A stretch of DNA of 64,000 nt from Planococcus antarcticus DSM 14505 (GCF_001687565.2 NZ_CP016534.2:3166501-3230500), one strand, 5' to 3'. Positions 1 through 9,386 are shown, counted from the stretch's first letter. Numbers and translations: made by a program. Notes: generated by a model from the letters alone, not told the origin.

Positions 1-1131
1 TAACTTAACGTAGTGGTAAATTTTAGCGGGAATCGTTTCTTTGTATTTGTGATTTTTCAGAACATTTCTCCAATACTCAGGCAGCTGATAGTTGCTTTCG
101 TAGCTGAATTTCAAATCGGTCAAATTTGTAAAAACTTGATCTTCATTTACAAAAGCCACTTTACAGTCTTCTTTCGAGGAAGCATATTCAAAAGCCAGCT
201 GAACATGCTGTTCAGCATCATAAATGGTATAACCTGTTCCAATCCCTATGTGGAATTGCAAAGAAGTTCTCATATTAATCTCTTCAGCAATAAAGGAAAT
301 CGTATTATTAAATGTCAGCAACTCATAATCACCCTGAGTCGTATAAATAAAATAAGTCCCGCTCCCTTTATCTATAAGAGATCCATTTAACATTTTTGTT
401 AAGCGGAGCAGCTCCTGCTGCAATTCCAATACTTTTCTATTTTCTTCAAAACTGAAAACAGTTTTTTTGGAGACTCTTCCTTCGTAAAACAAGTCCACTC
501 CAATAATGGCCACTTTCTGTTTTTCATAAACATGGCTCTGTGCTTTTGAAAAAAGAATGTCGAAAATCGTCTTTATAGCCATCCTGGAGGGAACGACTCT
601 ATAGACCGGAATTCCAAGCCGCTTCAATTCCAGGTAAACCTTTAATAAGCAAGTAAGTGCTAGCTCAGATTTTCCAGCACGGTAATTGCTTACATGAAAA
701 TCAATTAATTCATTATGATCGGTATATCCTTTAAAAGACGACAGTTCAAAAGATATGTTATTCAGCTGATATTCACTGAATAATGAATGGACAACATGTT
801 CATTAACTGTATCCAAACTCATTTTCTCAACAAATCTGCCATAATCTTGCATCACTTTCAAACAAGTTCCGAGTAAAGCCATGCCATGAAGAGGTGGAAA
901 AGAAGCTTCATCTGGCGTGATCAGTCCCAACTCCAAACAATAGTGGTATGGAGTCGGTCCTGAAAATATCCATTTGGCCACATCGTATCGGTGTTTGTTT
1001 AGAATACTAGTCAACTCTTCTTGATCGAAATATTTAAATTCTATAAGCTCAATGCGTGGATCATTGTCGGCAACTTCACGTATGACCTTTAAAGAATCTG
1101 CGGGTCCTATTGCTCCTATTCGAACTTTCAT
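1..1131 (-). CDS. Partial sensor/regulator-like protein with a cyclase/GGDEF-like domain (3' end outside window)
   Basis: The minus frame is open for 377 codons from an ATG at 1131 to the window edge, with no stop, so the true C-terminus is missing. I do not recognise a named family. The first ~110 residues (starting MKVRIGAIGPADSL) look like an alpha/beta ligand-sensing fold. Residues ~220-350 resemble a degenerate GGDEF/nucleotide-cyclase fold: a hydrophobic strand ending in IGVDLF, later IGIGTGYTIYDAEQHV followed by an alanine-rich helix, but no GGDEF or RxxD signature is visible. PucR-type regulators have a comparable layout with a C-terminal helix-turn-helix, which would lie beyond the window. 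It sits 17 bp downstream of the peptide-transport ATPase on the same strand and is probably the operon's last gene and its regulator. The function is inference. Confidence 0.7.
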   Translation of the reverse strand, partial: MKVRIGAIGPADSLKVIREVADNDPRIELIEFKYFDQEELTSILNKHRYDVAKWIFSGPTPYHYCLELGLITPDEASFPPLHGMALLGTCLKVMQDYGRFVEKMSLDTVNEHVVHSLFSEYQLNNISFELSSFKGYTDHNELIDFHVSNYRAGKSELALTCLLKVYLELKRLGIPVYRVVPSRMAIKTIFDILFSKAQSHVYEKQKVAIIGVDLFYEGRVSKKTVFSFEENRKVLELQQELLRLTKMLNGSLIDKGSGTYFIYTTQGDYELLTFNNTISFIAEEINMRTSLQFHIGIGTGYTIYDAEQHVQLAFEYASSKEDCKVAFVNEDQVFTNLTDLKFSYESNYQLPEYWRNVLKNHKYKETIPAKIYHYVKL

Positions 1132-1148
1132 GCTTTATTACACCCTCT

Positions 1149-2180
1149 TCATTTTACTTTTGAAATACCTGAATCGGGCAACACATTCGTATCTTCCTGC
1201 AAAAGAGGATAATGACAGGCCACAAAATGATTTGGCAAGATTTCCCGATATTCTGGAACTTCTATTTTACACTTTTCAGTTGCAAAAGGGCACCTTGGGT
1301 GAAAAGGGCATCCTGAAGGAGGATTGATCGGACTTGGAATTTCCCCTTTTATCAATTGATGCTCTTTTCTTAGTTTCGGGTCTGGTATCGGTACTGAATC
1401 CAACAAAGCATACGTGTAAGGGTGCAGTGGATGCGTAAACAATTCATCTCTGCTTGCCAGCTCCACCATCTTCCCTAAATACATCACACCGATACGATTA
1501 CTTATGTGACGGACAGCCGGCAAGCCATGGGCTATGAATACATAAGTCAAATCCATTTCTTTTTGTAACTTCTTCAGTAGATTTAAAATTTGGGCTTGTA
1601 TGGATACATCCAGTGCAGAGACAGCTTCATCACAAACAATTACTTTCGGCTTTAATGCCAAGGCACGCGCAATTCCTATGCGTTGGCGCTGGCCACCACT
1701 GAATTCATGAGGGTATAATTTCATTTGATGTTCTCTCAAACCTACAAGTTTCATAAGTTCACGAACCTGCTCTTTTAACTCTTTCCCCGATGCTAAGCCA
1801 TGCACTACGAGTGGCTCTCCAATAATTTGCTCCACCGTCATACGCGGATTTAAGGATGAATAGGGATCCTGAAAAATCACTTGGAGGTCTCTTCTGGCTT
1901 TCCGGAGTTCTTCCTTTGACATCACTGAAATATCTTCATTCTGAAAATAAATGTGCCCTTCAGTTGCATCCAGCAGACCCAGCATTAATTGACCGGTAGT
2001 TGACTTGCCGCATCCCGACTCACCTACTATGCCCAGCGTTTCACCTTTAAATACTTGAAAATTCAAGCCATCCACTGCTTTTACTTTCGAATGCGTCTTT
2101 TTAATGAAACCTTTGGTCAGATCAAAATGCTTTTTCAAGTCTATAACTTCCATAATCACTTTTTCCTCTGTCGATTGCAT
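1149..2180 (-). CDS. Oligo/dipeptide ABC transporter ATP-binding protein (OppF/DppF type)
   Basis: Cytoplasmic ATPase that powers peptide import with the partner ATPase encoded just upstream. Over 343 residues it shows Walker A GESGCGKST (~53-61), the ABC signature FSGGQRQR (~160), Walker B VIVCDEAVSALD and the C-terminal oligopeptide/dipeptide transporter extension with GCPFHPRCPF. Length and order fit the OppF/DppF family. The H-loop histidine is kept (FIAHGLPAV), but the usual Asp after it is Gly. AGGAGGTGG lies 4 nt before ATG 2180, supporting this start; an internal Met at codon 10 is an alternative. The gap to the preceding gene is 11 bp. Substrate class (peptide) is from the family; specificity cannot be read from sequence. 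Confidence 0.93.
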   Translation of the reverse strand: MQSTEEKVIMEVIDLKKHFDLTKGFIKKTHSKVKAVDGLNFQVFKGETLGIVGESGCGKSTTGQLMLGLLDATEGHIYFQNEDISVMSKEELRKARRDLQVIFQDPYSSLNPRMTVEQIIGEPLVVHGLASGKELKEQVRELMKLVGLREHQMKLYPHEFSGGQRQRIGIARALALKPKVIVCDEAVSALDVSIQAQILNLLKKLQKEMDLTYVFIAHGLPAVRHISNRIGVMYLGKMVELASRDELFTHPLHPYTYALLDSVPIPDPKLRKEHQLIKGEIPSPINPPSGCPFHPRCPFATEKCKIEVPEYREILPNHFVACHYPLLQEDTNVLPDSGISKVK

Positions 2181-2191
2181 ATAGCCACCTC

Positions 2192-3160
2192 CTAGCCTTT
2201 AACTTTTATGCAGCGTTTTGCATGGTTTTTTGAAACGTATTCTAAATCGGGATGGACTTTCGTACATTCAATATCCCCTATTGGGCAACGCGGATGAAAT
2301 TTACACCCTTCGGGCATAGTAGATGGATTAGGAACTGTTCCTTCAATGGAATACAATTCATCCACCACATCATGAATTTTAGGGATCGAAGCGATCAATC
2401 CTCTTGTATAAGGATGCCGAGGATTATCAAATAATTCCTGGATAGGTGCCACTTCTACTACTTCACCTGCATACATGACAACCACACGGTCTGCCAATTC
2501 AGCCACAACACCTAAATCGTGTGTGATGATTATGATGCTTGTATTGAAGTTTCTCTTTAAGTTTCTCAATAATGTCAAAATTTGAGCTTGGATAGTTACG
2601 TCCAATGCGGTAGTTGGCTCATCTGCAATGAGCAATTTCGGATTGCAGGATAAAGCCATCGCAATCATGACCCGCTGACGCATTCCTCCTGATAGCTGGT
2701 GCGGGAATCTTCCCATAACCTTTTCTGCATCCGGTATTCCTACCGTTTCTAGCATTTCGATGCCTTTGTTATTTGCCTGTTCCTTAGTCATCTTATTGTG
2801 CACAATCAATGTTTCCCGCAACTGATAGCCGATTGTAAAAACCGGATTCAATGCGGTCATTGGTTCTTGAAATATCATAGCGATTTCATCGCCACGCATT
2901 TTGCGATACTCTTTTTTACTTAAAGTTCGTAAATCTTTATCTTCAAAAGTAATATTACCTTCATAAATCTCTCCATTGGCCGGCAAAATTCCCATTAAGG
3001 CAAGAGACGTAACACTTTTCCCACTCCCTGACTCCCCGACAATCGCTAAGGTCTCCCCTTGCTCAACTGAAAAGCTTACGCCATTGACTGTTGAAACATA
3101 GCCTTCATCTGTTTTAAAACGAACTTTTAAATCTTCGACTTTTAACAGTTCATTGCTCAT
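2192..3160 (-). CDS. Oligo/dipeptide ABC transporter ATP-binding protein (OppD/DppD type)
   Basis: Second ATPase of the peptide importer, expected to form a heterodimer with the downstream OppF-type protein. The 322 residues contain Walker A GESGSGKSV (~44-52), signature LSGGMRQR, Walker B LLIADEPTTALD, switch THDLGVV and the C-terminal region with GCKFHPRCP typical of Opp/Dpp ATPases. GGAGGTGAAGACATC precedes ATG 3160. It lies 17 bp after the permease gene and 11 bp before the next ATPase, consistent with one transcript. Nothing looks truncated. Confidence 0.95.
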   Translation of the reverse strand: MSNELLKVEDLKVRFKTDEGYVSTVNGVSFSVEQGETLAIVGESGSGKSVTSLALMGILPANGEIYEGNITFEDKDLRTLSKKEYRKMRGDEIAMIFQEPMTALNPVFTIGYQLRETLIVHNKMTKEQANNKGIEMLETVGIPDAEKVMGRFPHQLSGGMRQRVMIAMALSCNPKLLIADEPTTALDVTIQAQILTLLRNLKRNFNTSIIIITHDLGVVAELADRVVVMYAGEVVEVAPIQELFDNPRHPYTRGLIASIPKIHDVVDELYSIEGTVPNPSTMPEGCKFHPRCPIGDIECTKVHPDLEYVSKNHAKRCIKVKG

Positions 3161-3177
3161 GATGTCTTCACCTCCAT

Positions 3178-4083
3178 TTACTCTTTAATTTTCGGATCCA
3201 ATACGTCACGCAGCCAGTCTCCTAGAAAAATAACACCAAGCACTGTTATGGTTATGGCGATGCCAGGAAATGTAGCCACCCACCAGCTGGTAGCGATGTA
3301 TTGTCTCCCATCACTTAACATAAGTCCCCAGGAAACAGCGGGAGGTTGGATTCCAAGCCCCAGAAAGCTCAAACTTGCCTCAAGGATAATGGTGGTAGCA
3401 ACATTCAACGTGGCGATAACTATAAAAGACGAGATGACGTTCGGTAAAATATACTTGATGATTATCCGAAAATCCTTCGCTCCTATGGCTTTCGCCGACC
3501 TGACATAATCACGCTCTTTAATGCTCAGCGTTTCACTTCGCACCATTCTTGCATAAACCACCCAAGTCGTTCCGCCAAGAACCAAAATCAGCGTTGTGAG
3601 GCTTGGCCCCAGAACCGCCAAAATAATCAACATGAAAAGGATGTTTGGAATTGCCAGCAAGGCGTCTACTGTTCGCATAATTACGAAATCCCATATCTTG
3701 CCGTAATAACCCGCAATCAATCCCAGCGCCATGCCAATTGCTCCTGCAAGTAAAACTGCCGTGATGCCAATAAACAATGAAATACGCGACCCGTAAATAA
3801 TACGGCTCAAGATATCTCGTCCCAAATTATCTGTTCCGAGAAGATATTCAGATGATCCACCTTCGCTCCATGAAGGCGGCAATAAACGATCCACCACATT
3901 GGTTTGAGCAGGATCATGTTGGGCAAGTAAAGGTGCAAATACCGCCATTAATACGACTGCTACTACAATGATCAATCCAGTCATTCCGGTTTTACTTCTG
4001 AATAAGCGCTTAGCCAGCTTTCTAAAGGAGGATTGAGCTACACCTTTTTGTTGGTTTATCGTTGTTTCTGATGTTTGCGTCAA
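3178..4083 (-). CDS. Peptide ABC transporter permease (DppC/OppC type)
   Basis: Inner permease subunit of the importer, 301 residues. The N-terminal segment before the first membrane helix (~30-50) corresponds to the OppC N-domain, followed by about five further hydrophobic helices and the cytoplasmic coupling loop near EASLSFLGLGIQPP. The start codon appears to be TTG at 4083, preceded by AAGGAGGGG at a good distance; no upstream in-frame ATG fits. The gap to the preceding DppB-type gene is 14 bp. With that protein it should form the membrane channel; both ATPases follow directly. Confidence 0.94.
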   Translation of the reverse strand: MTQTSETTINQQKGVAQSSFRKLAKRLFRSKTGMTGLIIVVAVVLMAVFAPLLAQHDPAQTNVVDRLLPPSWSEGGSSEYLLGTDNLGRDILSRIIYGSRISLFIGITAVLLAGAIGMALGLIAGYYGKIWDFVIMRTVDALLAIPNILFMLIILAVLGPSLTTLILVLGGTTWVVYARMVRSETLSIKERDYVRSAKAIGAKDFRIIIKYILPNVISSFIVIATLNVATTIILEASLSFLGLGIQPPAVSWGLMLSDGRQYIATSWWVATFPGIAITITVLGVIFLGDWLRDVLDPKIKE

Positions 4084-4097
4084 CTTGAGCCCCTCCT

Positions 4098-5012
4098 TTA
4101 TTCATATTTAATGCGTGGATCCAGAAACCGGTAAATTAAATCTGCCAGTAGATTGCTGAGAATAACAAAGATGGCAATAATGAAGGTAGCAGCTTGTACA
4201 ACTGCCATGTCCCGCAAGTTGACTGACTGAACAAGCAATTGCCCAAGTCCTGGCCATGCAAAGACAGTTTCCGTAATCAAGGTTCCACCTACCAATGTAG
4301 CGGTTTGCAGTGCCATGATGGTCACTACGGGAATCAACGCATTACGAAATGCATGCTTATTGACAATAATCGATTCACCTAACCCTTTACTACGGGCTGT
4401 CCGGATAAAGTCCTGCTCTAAAATCTCCAACATGCTGGACCTTATAAGCCTTGTCATCTCCGCGGCTATGCCTGTCCCCAGCGTAATTGCCGGCAATACC
4501 AAATGCCCAAGAGTTCCTCTTCCGGAAACAGGGAAAATTTGAAACGTGACAGATAAAAAGAGGATCAGCATAATCCCTAACCAAAAATTGGGCATCGCTT
4601 TCCCTAAAACTGCTCCACCTGTAATAAACAGATCGAAAAAACTGTTGCGCTTAACTGCTGATAGAATCCCCAGCGGCACAGAAATTACAATGGCCACTAT
4701 CATCGAGGCAATGGCCAATTCAAATGTTGCCGGCAGCCTTTCCAATACCAGGCTAAGTGCATCTGTGTTGTAGCGGAATGAATCGCCGAAATCACCGGTT
4801 ACCAATTCTCCCAGATAAGTGAAGTATTGAATTGGCAAAGGCTCGTTTAAGCCCATTGACTCTCTTAAAGAATCACGCTCTTCTTCTGTAGCGGTTTCTG
4901 GAAGCATCAAGGACACGGGATCACCAGTCACACGGATGAGTAAAAATACAATTAACGTTATGAGGAGTAGTACAGGAATTGTTTTTATTATACTTTGGAC
5001 TAAATACTTCAT
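4098..5012 (-). CDS. Peptide ABC transporter permease (DppB/OppB type)
   Basis: First permease subunit, 304 residues, with an N-terminal membrane helix (~10-28), a periplasmic-side loop and the binding-protein-dependent transport fold. The ...LIRSSMLEILEQDFIRTARSKGL stretch holds the EAA-type coupling motif, and TLITETVFAWPGLG is typical of the DppB/GsiC/OppB group. AGGAGGAGGAAATC precedes ATG 5012. A strong hairpin separates it from the binding-protein gene upstream, so its expression is probably lower than that gene's through partial termination. Confidence 0.94.
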   Translation of the reverse strand: MKYLVQSIIKTIPVLLLITLIVFLLIRVTGDPVSLMLPETATEEERDSLRESMGLNEPLPIQYFTYLGELVTGDFGDSFRYNTDALSLVLERLPATFELAIASMIVAIVISVPLGILSAVKRNSFFDLFITGGAVLGKAMPNFWLGIMLILFLSVTFQIFPVSGRGTLGHLVLPAITLGTGIAAEMTRLIRSSMLEILEQDFIRTARSKGLGESIIVNKHAFRNALIPVVTIMALQTATLVGGTLITETVFAWPGLGQLLVQSVNLRDMAVVQAATFIIAIFVILSNLLADLIYRFLDPRIKYE

Positions 5013-5031
5013 TGATTTCCTCCTCCTATCG

Positions 5032-5060
5032 AAAAAAAAGAGGGGAATCCCCCCCTTTTT
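5032..5060 (-). terminator. Hairpin between binding-protein and permease genes (probable attenuating terminator)
   Basis: Read on the minus strand, an A-run and GGGGG(GG)ATTCCCC pair is followed by a run of eight T. It lies directly after the binding-protein stop (5061) and 20 bp before the permease start. Such intra-operon hairpins commonly let the binding protein be made in excess; that role is inferred. Confidence 0.75.
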
Positions 5061-6608
5061 TTAATTCAGTGTAATTGAGTCAGCATAAAACATTTCATTT
5101 AAAAGCGGCTCAAAATCAAGTCGTTCGTTGATCCCTGTGATTGCGTCCAATTGGAACATATAAATTTGAGGACGATCTTCAGCAATTATTTCCTGAGCTT
5201 CTTGATATTGTTGTACACGCTCTTCGGGATCCATGTTCTGCTCTGCTGCAAGCAACAGATCATTTACTTGTTGATTGTCATAATCCGTTTCACCTTCAGC
5301 ATTTTCAATTGTTAGCCTATCCAACGCCAGCGAAGCATCGAACATCGAGTTGCCGTAGCCAATGTAGAACATTTCAGCAAAGTCACGCTCTTGGTAACGT
5401 TGGTTGAAGGCACTCCATTCAATCAACTCCTGGTTGACTGTGATTCCAACTTCAGACAGCATGGCGGCAATCAATTCTACTGTCTCTCTATCCTTTAAAT
5501 ATCTTCCATTTGGTCCTGTTAATGTCAGTTCAAACCCATCTGGATATCCTGCTTCAGCAAGCAATTCTCTAGCTCTTTCCGGATCGTAAAGTGTTTGTCC
5601 ATAAAGGTCTTCATTAGCCCCGACGTTTCCAGGAGTGACCCGGGTGCGCGTAACCGTACCTGCGCCTTCTAGCAACGAATCTACGATCGCCTGCTTATCA
5701 ATAGCCAAATCAATCGCTTCACGTACCAATGGATCTCCCGTTACACTGTCTTCATCTGTTCGCAATACCAGCATCATGACACGTTGTGTCGGCGACTGGA
5801 CAGTTGTAACTCCTTCAGTTTCATTGACCCGCTCCACGTCCGTTGGAGGAATATTTACAGCCACATCAACTCCACCGGTCAGTAGTTCAGAAACACGGGT
5901 CGAATCTTCTGGAATGCTTCGGAAAACCAGCTCTTCCCATTTTGGTGCATCACCAAAGTATTCCGTATTCGCTTCAAGTGTCAAACGGTCATCTCTTTTC
6001 CATTCCTTAAATTTATAAGGCCCTGTTCCGACCGGATTTTCTAGGAACACTTCCCAGCCTTCTGTTTCAATATATTCTTGCGGCAGAATGCCTGAGCCTA
6101 ATCGGGACAAACGATTTAACAGTGCTGGTTCTGGATTTTTCGTGACAATTTCAAATTCGTAATCACTTACTACATTTACAGTTTCAATCTGATTGTAATT
6201 GCCGTGCTCAAGCAACGTGTCGTCCTTCGCTACTCTTTCTAATGTATACTTCACATCATCAGCGGTCAGCTCTTCTCCGTTATGAAAAGTCACTCCTTCT
6301 CTCAGTTTGAAACTCCACGTAGTATCGTCGATATTCTCCCAGCTTTCAGCTAAGTCAGGCTGAAAACCTTCTTCCGGGTCATTGGTTAGAAGATAGTTGA
6401 ACATATTCACATGAACTGCTTCCGTGGAAGTTGTATTGTGATCATGAATATCAAACGTTACAATATCTGTTCCCATAGCAATTGTTAGAGTTTTGCTGTC
6501 GCTTGTTTCTACCGGTTCTTCCCCTTCCGTACTGCTTGTTTCTCCACCTGAACAACCTGCAATAACCAGCGTCAATACTAAAAGTAATACCCATAGCAGT
6601 TTCTTCAT
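5061..6608 (-). CDS. Peptide-binding lipoprotein of ABC transporter (SBP family 5)
   Basis: Extracytoplasmic solute-binding protein that delivers peptides to the permeases. The 515-residue product begins with a lipoprotein signal: positive MKK, hydrophobic stretch and lipobox VIAGC with the modified Cys at 19, then an acidic Ser/Glu-rich linker. The body matches SBP_bac_5: TWSFKLREGVTFHNGEELTADDV-type region near 90-110, NPVGTGPYKF near 190, and DLAIDKQAIVDSLL near 300. The start overlaps the upstream peptidase stop by 4 nt (ATGA), indicating translational coupling. The pairing with M20 peptidases suggests peptide or N-acyl-peptide uptake for hydrolysis; the ligand is unknown. Confidence 0.94.
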   Translation of the reverse strand: MKKLLWVLLLVLTLVIAGCSGGETSSTEGEEPVETSDSKTLTIAMGTDIVTFDIHDHNTTSTEAVHVNMFNYLLTNDPEEGFQPDLAESWENIDDTTWSFKLREGVTFHNGEELTADDVKYTLERVAKDDTLLEHGNYNQIETVNVVSDYEFEIVTKNPEPALLNRLSRLGSGILPQEYIETEGWEVFLENPVGTGPYKFKEWKRDDRLTLEANTEYFGDAPKWEELVFRSIPEDSTRVSELLTGGVDVAVNIPPTDVERVNETEGVTTVQSPTQRVMMLVLRTDEDSVTGDPLVREAIDLAIDKQAIVDSLLEGAGTVTRTRVTPGNVGANEDLYGQTLYDPERARELLAEAGYPDGFELTLTGPNGRYLKDRETVELIAAMLSEVGITVNQELIEWSAFNQRYQERDFAEMFYIGYGNSMFDASLALDRLTIENAEGETDYDNQQVNDLLLAAEQNMDPEERVQQYQEAQEIIAEDRPQIYMFQLDAITGINERLDFEPLLNEMFYADSITLN

Positions 6609-7846
6609 TCTTTTTCCCCCTTTGTGGTTTGTAGAAATTTATGTGTCAATAAACTTAAAACCGAAATCCCATACAAAAATGCTTGTTCATCTACATTAAA
6701 ACGGCTGTTGTGATTCGGGAAAGCTGTTTGTTCATCATTGTTCGTCCCTAAGCGAAAAAAGATGGAAGGCACTTCTTGAGAAAAGTAAGCAAAATCCTCG
6801 CCACCCATTGAAGGAGTAGCTATATACAACGCCTCAGCTCCAAACAACTCACTAACTGTTTTAGTCAATAATTCTCGCATTCCTTTGTCAATTTTGATTG
6901 AAGGTGTGACATGGTGATAAGTAAGAACCGCATTGCCTTTAAAGCTTTTCGCTATTCCTGTGGCAATCGACTCTATTTTTTCCGGCATTTGAGCCCTTGT
7001 CTCTGGTTTTAACGTACGTACAGTTCCTTTCAATAAAACCGAATCCGGAATAATCGTCGCTTTAGTTCCGCCTTGGATTTGCCCAAAGCTAAGAACCACG
7101 GAATCAAGAGGATCGGTTTGTCGACTTACTACCTGCTGTAAAGCAATGAGGACTTGAGCGGCAATTACAATAGGATCTATCGTTTGATGTGGATGCGCTG
7201 CATGACCTCCAGCTCCTGTTATAACGAGGTCGAAGATATCAACAGCTGCACAGCTGTATTCTGTGTCAGTCACTGAAAATTCACCAGTTTTCAATGTAGG
7301 GTGTACGTGGAGCCCCACCATTGCATCCACTTTAGGATTATCCAGTGCGCCATCCTTAATCATCGCATCTGCGCCTTGTCCAATTTCTTCAGCTGGCTGA
7401 AAAATCAATTTCAAGGTTCCTGATTCCAGCCCTTTTGCAGCGAATAACTTTGCCACTCCCAAAAGGATGGAAGTATGTGCATCATGTCCGCATGTATGGG
7501 CTACACCCTCGTTTTCACTCCGGTATGGTTGATCTATTTTGTCGGTCATGGGAAGCGCATCCATATCGGCTCTCAAGCCGATAACCGGTCCGGGAGCTGC
7601 TCCGTGCAACAAGCCAATTACTCCTGTTTTGCCTACGGCTTCCTTGACTTCGTAACCCCACCCTTTTAACAACTCAGCCACAATACCGGCTGTTCTAGTT
7701 TCTTCGAAGGCCAATTCAGGGTACTTATGAAGGTCACGCCGAATAGTAACTACTTCGTCAAATACAGCTTCAATGGAATCGTGCCAATCAGGATGTGAAG
7801 ATTTTAACTTTCTGAATTCTTTTATGCTGTCTGTCTTTGCTGTCAT
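6605..7846 (-). CDS. M20 family metallohydrolase (N-acyl-amino-acid amidohydrolase / HipO-like)
   Basis: Cytoplasmic metal-dependent amidohydrolase of the M20D type, 413 residues, expected to remove acyl groups from amino acids or cleave dipeptides. Visible family features are RRDLHKYPELAFEE (~37-50), the metal-binding CGHDAHTS (~118), FQPAEEIGQGADAM (~150, catalytic Glu pair) and GGEDFAYFSQEVP near the C-terminus. It overlaps the upstream M20 gene and the downstream binding-protein gene by 4 nt each, so it is embedded in the transport operon. Length agrees with the family. Confidence 0.93.
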   Translation of the reverse strand: MTAKTDSIKEFRKLKSSHPDWHDSIEAVFDEVVTIRRDLHKYPELAFEETRTAGIVAELLKGWGYEVKEAVGKTGVIGLLHGAAPGPVIGLRADMDALPMTDKIDQPYRSENEGVAHTCGHDAHTSILLGVAKLFAAKGLESGTLKLIFQPAEEIGQGADAMIKDGALDNPKVDAMVGLHVHPTLKTGEFSVTDTEYSCAAVDIFDLVITGAGGHAAHPHQTIDPIVIAAQVLIALQQVVSRQTDPLDSVVLSFGQIQGGTKATIIPDSVLLKGTVRTLKPETRAQMPEKIESIATGIAKSFKGNAVLTYHHVTPSIKIDKGMRELLTKTVSELFGAEALYIATPSMGGEDFAYFSQEVPSIFFRLGTNNDEQTAFPNHNSRFNVDEQAFLYGISVLSLLTHKFLQTTKGEKE

Positions 7847-9222
7847 CGATTCACACTCCCCTGTTTTTCAAACTGCCTGCTGAACTCGAATACTAATGCT
7901 GCCACCATTTTAATGCCTTCGATATAATCCTCCACACAGATATTTTCATTTGGAGCATGATTATTCGATTCGAAGTTTCCTACACCAAAAGAAGCTGAAG
8001 GAATTCCAAGAGCTTGGCATAACTCGTACATTGGCCCAGTTCCTGGCGTATTGGGTACGATATTCGGTTTTTTAGACGAATACTGTTCAGCTACCACTAT
8101 CATAGCTTTGACAATTTCCTGATCCGGTTTTGTTCGTGCAGCACGCTCTGAACTGGTGACTTTTATCCGAATATCCTCAAAGCCCTGATTATTCAAATGC
8201 TTTCGTAATTGCAACAATACTTTTTCAGGATCTTGCCCGGGGACCAAGCGAAAATCTAATTTGGCTGTGGCTGCAGAAGGCAACACAGTTTTTGTTCCTT
8301 CTCCTATATAGCCAGAAACGATCCCACAAATATTGCAAGTTGGTTCGAAAATATGCTTTCTTTTTAATTCCGTTCCCTCTAGATTTAGTAAAAAGCTATC
8401 AATTCCTAACTTCCTCAAGGTCTCTTCTTCATCCAGCCGATAATGCGACAGCATTTCTTCATCCAATTGCGTGATCGATTCGACTTCATCATAAAATCCG
8501 GGAATTGTTATTTTTTCCTCCTGATCTTTTAATGTATTAAGTGCCCACACCAGTTTCCAGACAGGACTTTCTATAATTGCTGCCTGAGCCGAATGCAAAT
8601 CTGTATTCGCTCCTTCCACAGACAATTCAACATATAGCATGCCCTTGACTCCCAGTGACACTTGCAGTGCACCGTCTGCATCCCGGTAACCAAACTCCCA
8701 GACACATCCATCGGAATAAATTTTATCTGCATATTTTTTCGCAAAAGCAGGCAAATTCAAGCTCCCGATTTCTTCTTCACCTTCAAAGATAAATTTAATA
8801 TCAACCGGCAGTTCGATCCCCATTTGTCTGATAGCATGGATCGCAGCTATTCTAGCAACCAGGTTGCCTTTATTGTCTGCCACTCCTCTGGCAAAGATTT
8901 TCCCGTCTCGAATATCCGGTTCAAAAGGTGGACTTTCCCATAACTCAATCGGATCTTCCGGTTGAACATCATAGTGATTGTAAAAACTCAGAATTTTATC
9001 GGACGTTCCTTCCAGCTCGGCGTATACTACCGGGAATCCTGCAGTAGGAACCTTCTCCGGTATTATTGAAAATGCTTCAGCAAATAAACCATCTAAATAG
9101 GATACCGCATCTTCCATCCCTCTATTTTGGGCTGCGACACTTGGAATCTTACAAAATTCAGTAAGCCACTTGATGTACGTCTCTCGATTTTCTTCAATAA
9201 ATTCATCAATTTTTCCTTCCAA
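7843..9222 (-). CDS. M20 family dipeptidase / peptidase (M20A-like)
   Basis: Zinc peptidase probably acting on peptides brought in by the co-encoded transporter. The core shows SFYNHYDVQPEDP (metal His and Asp), GRGVADNKGN-type segment (ARGVADNKGN), FIFEGEEEIGS (catalytic and metal Glu) and a C-terminal NHAPNENICVEDY. The frame is open to 9291, but a TTG at 9222 preceded by AAAGGGGGAGAG is the best-supported start, giving 459 residues; the extra 23 codons upstream look non-family. It is the first gene of the operon that continues through the second M20 gene and the transporter. Confidence 0.9.
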   Translation of the reverse strand: MEGKIDEFIEENRETYIKWLTEFCKIPSVAAQNRGMEDAVSYLDGLFAEAFSIIPEKVPTAGFPVVYAELEGTSDKILSFYNHYDVQPEDPIELWESPPFEPDIRDGKIFARGVADNKGNLVARIAAIHAIRQMGIELPVDIKFIFEGEEEIGSLNLPAFAKKYADKIYSDGCVWEFGYRDADGALQVSLGVKGMLYVELSVEGANTDLHSAQAAIIESPVWKLVWALNTLKDQEEKITIPGFYDEVESITQLDEEMLSHYRLDEEETLRKLGIDSFLLNLEGTELKRKHIFEPTCNICGIVSGYIGEGTKTVLPSAATAKLDFRLVPGQDPEKVLLQLRKHLNNQGFEDIRIKVTSSERAARTKPDQEIVKAMIVVAEQYSSKKPNIVPNTPGTGPMYELCQALGIPSASFGVGNFESNNHAPNENICVEDYIEGIKMVAALVFEFSRQFEKQGSVNR

Positions 9223-9386
9223 AAACTCTCCCCCTTTATTTATGGACAATTTCCTTAATGTTTCATTAACTTTACCTGCTTTTAATAACATGTGTCAATA
9301 TAATTATCATTTTTTTCAAAATATATTGATTTATTAATTTATTTGTGTTTATGTATAAACATGATGTAAAAGAAAGGAAGTATCGA

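Noticed and set aside
13..390. 125-codon plus-strand frame at the left edge
   Set aside because: It is the antisense of the long open minus-strand frame 1-1131, which has better protein-like features; the plus frame shows no family likeness.
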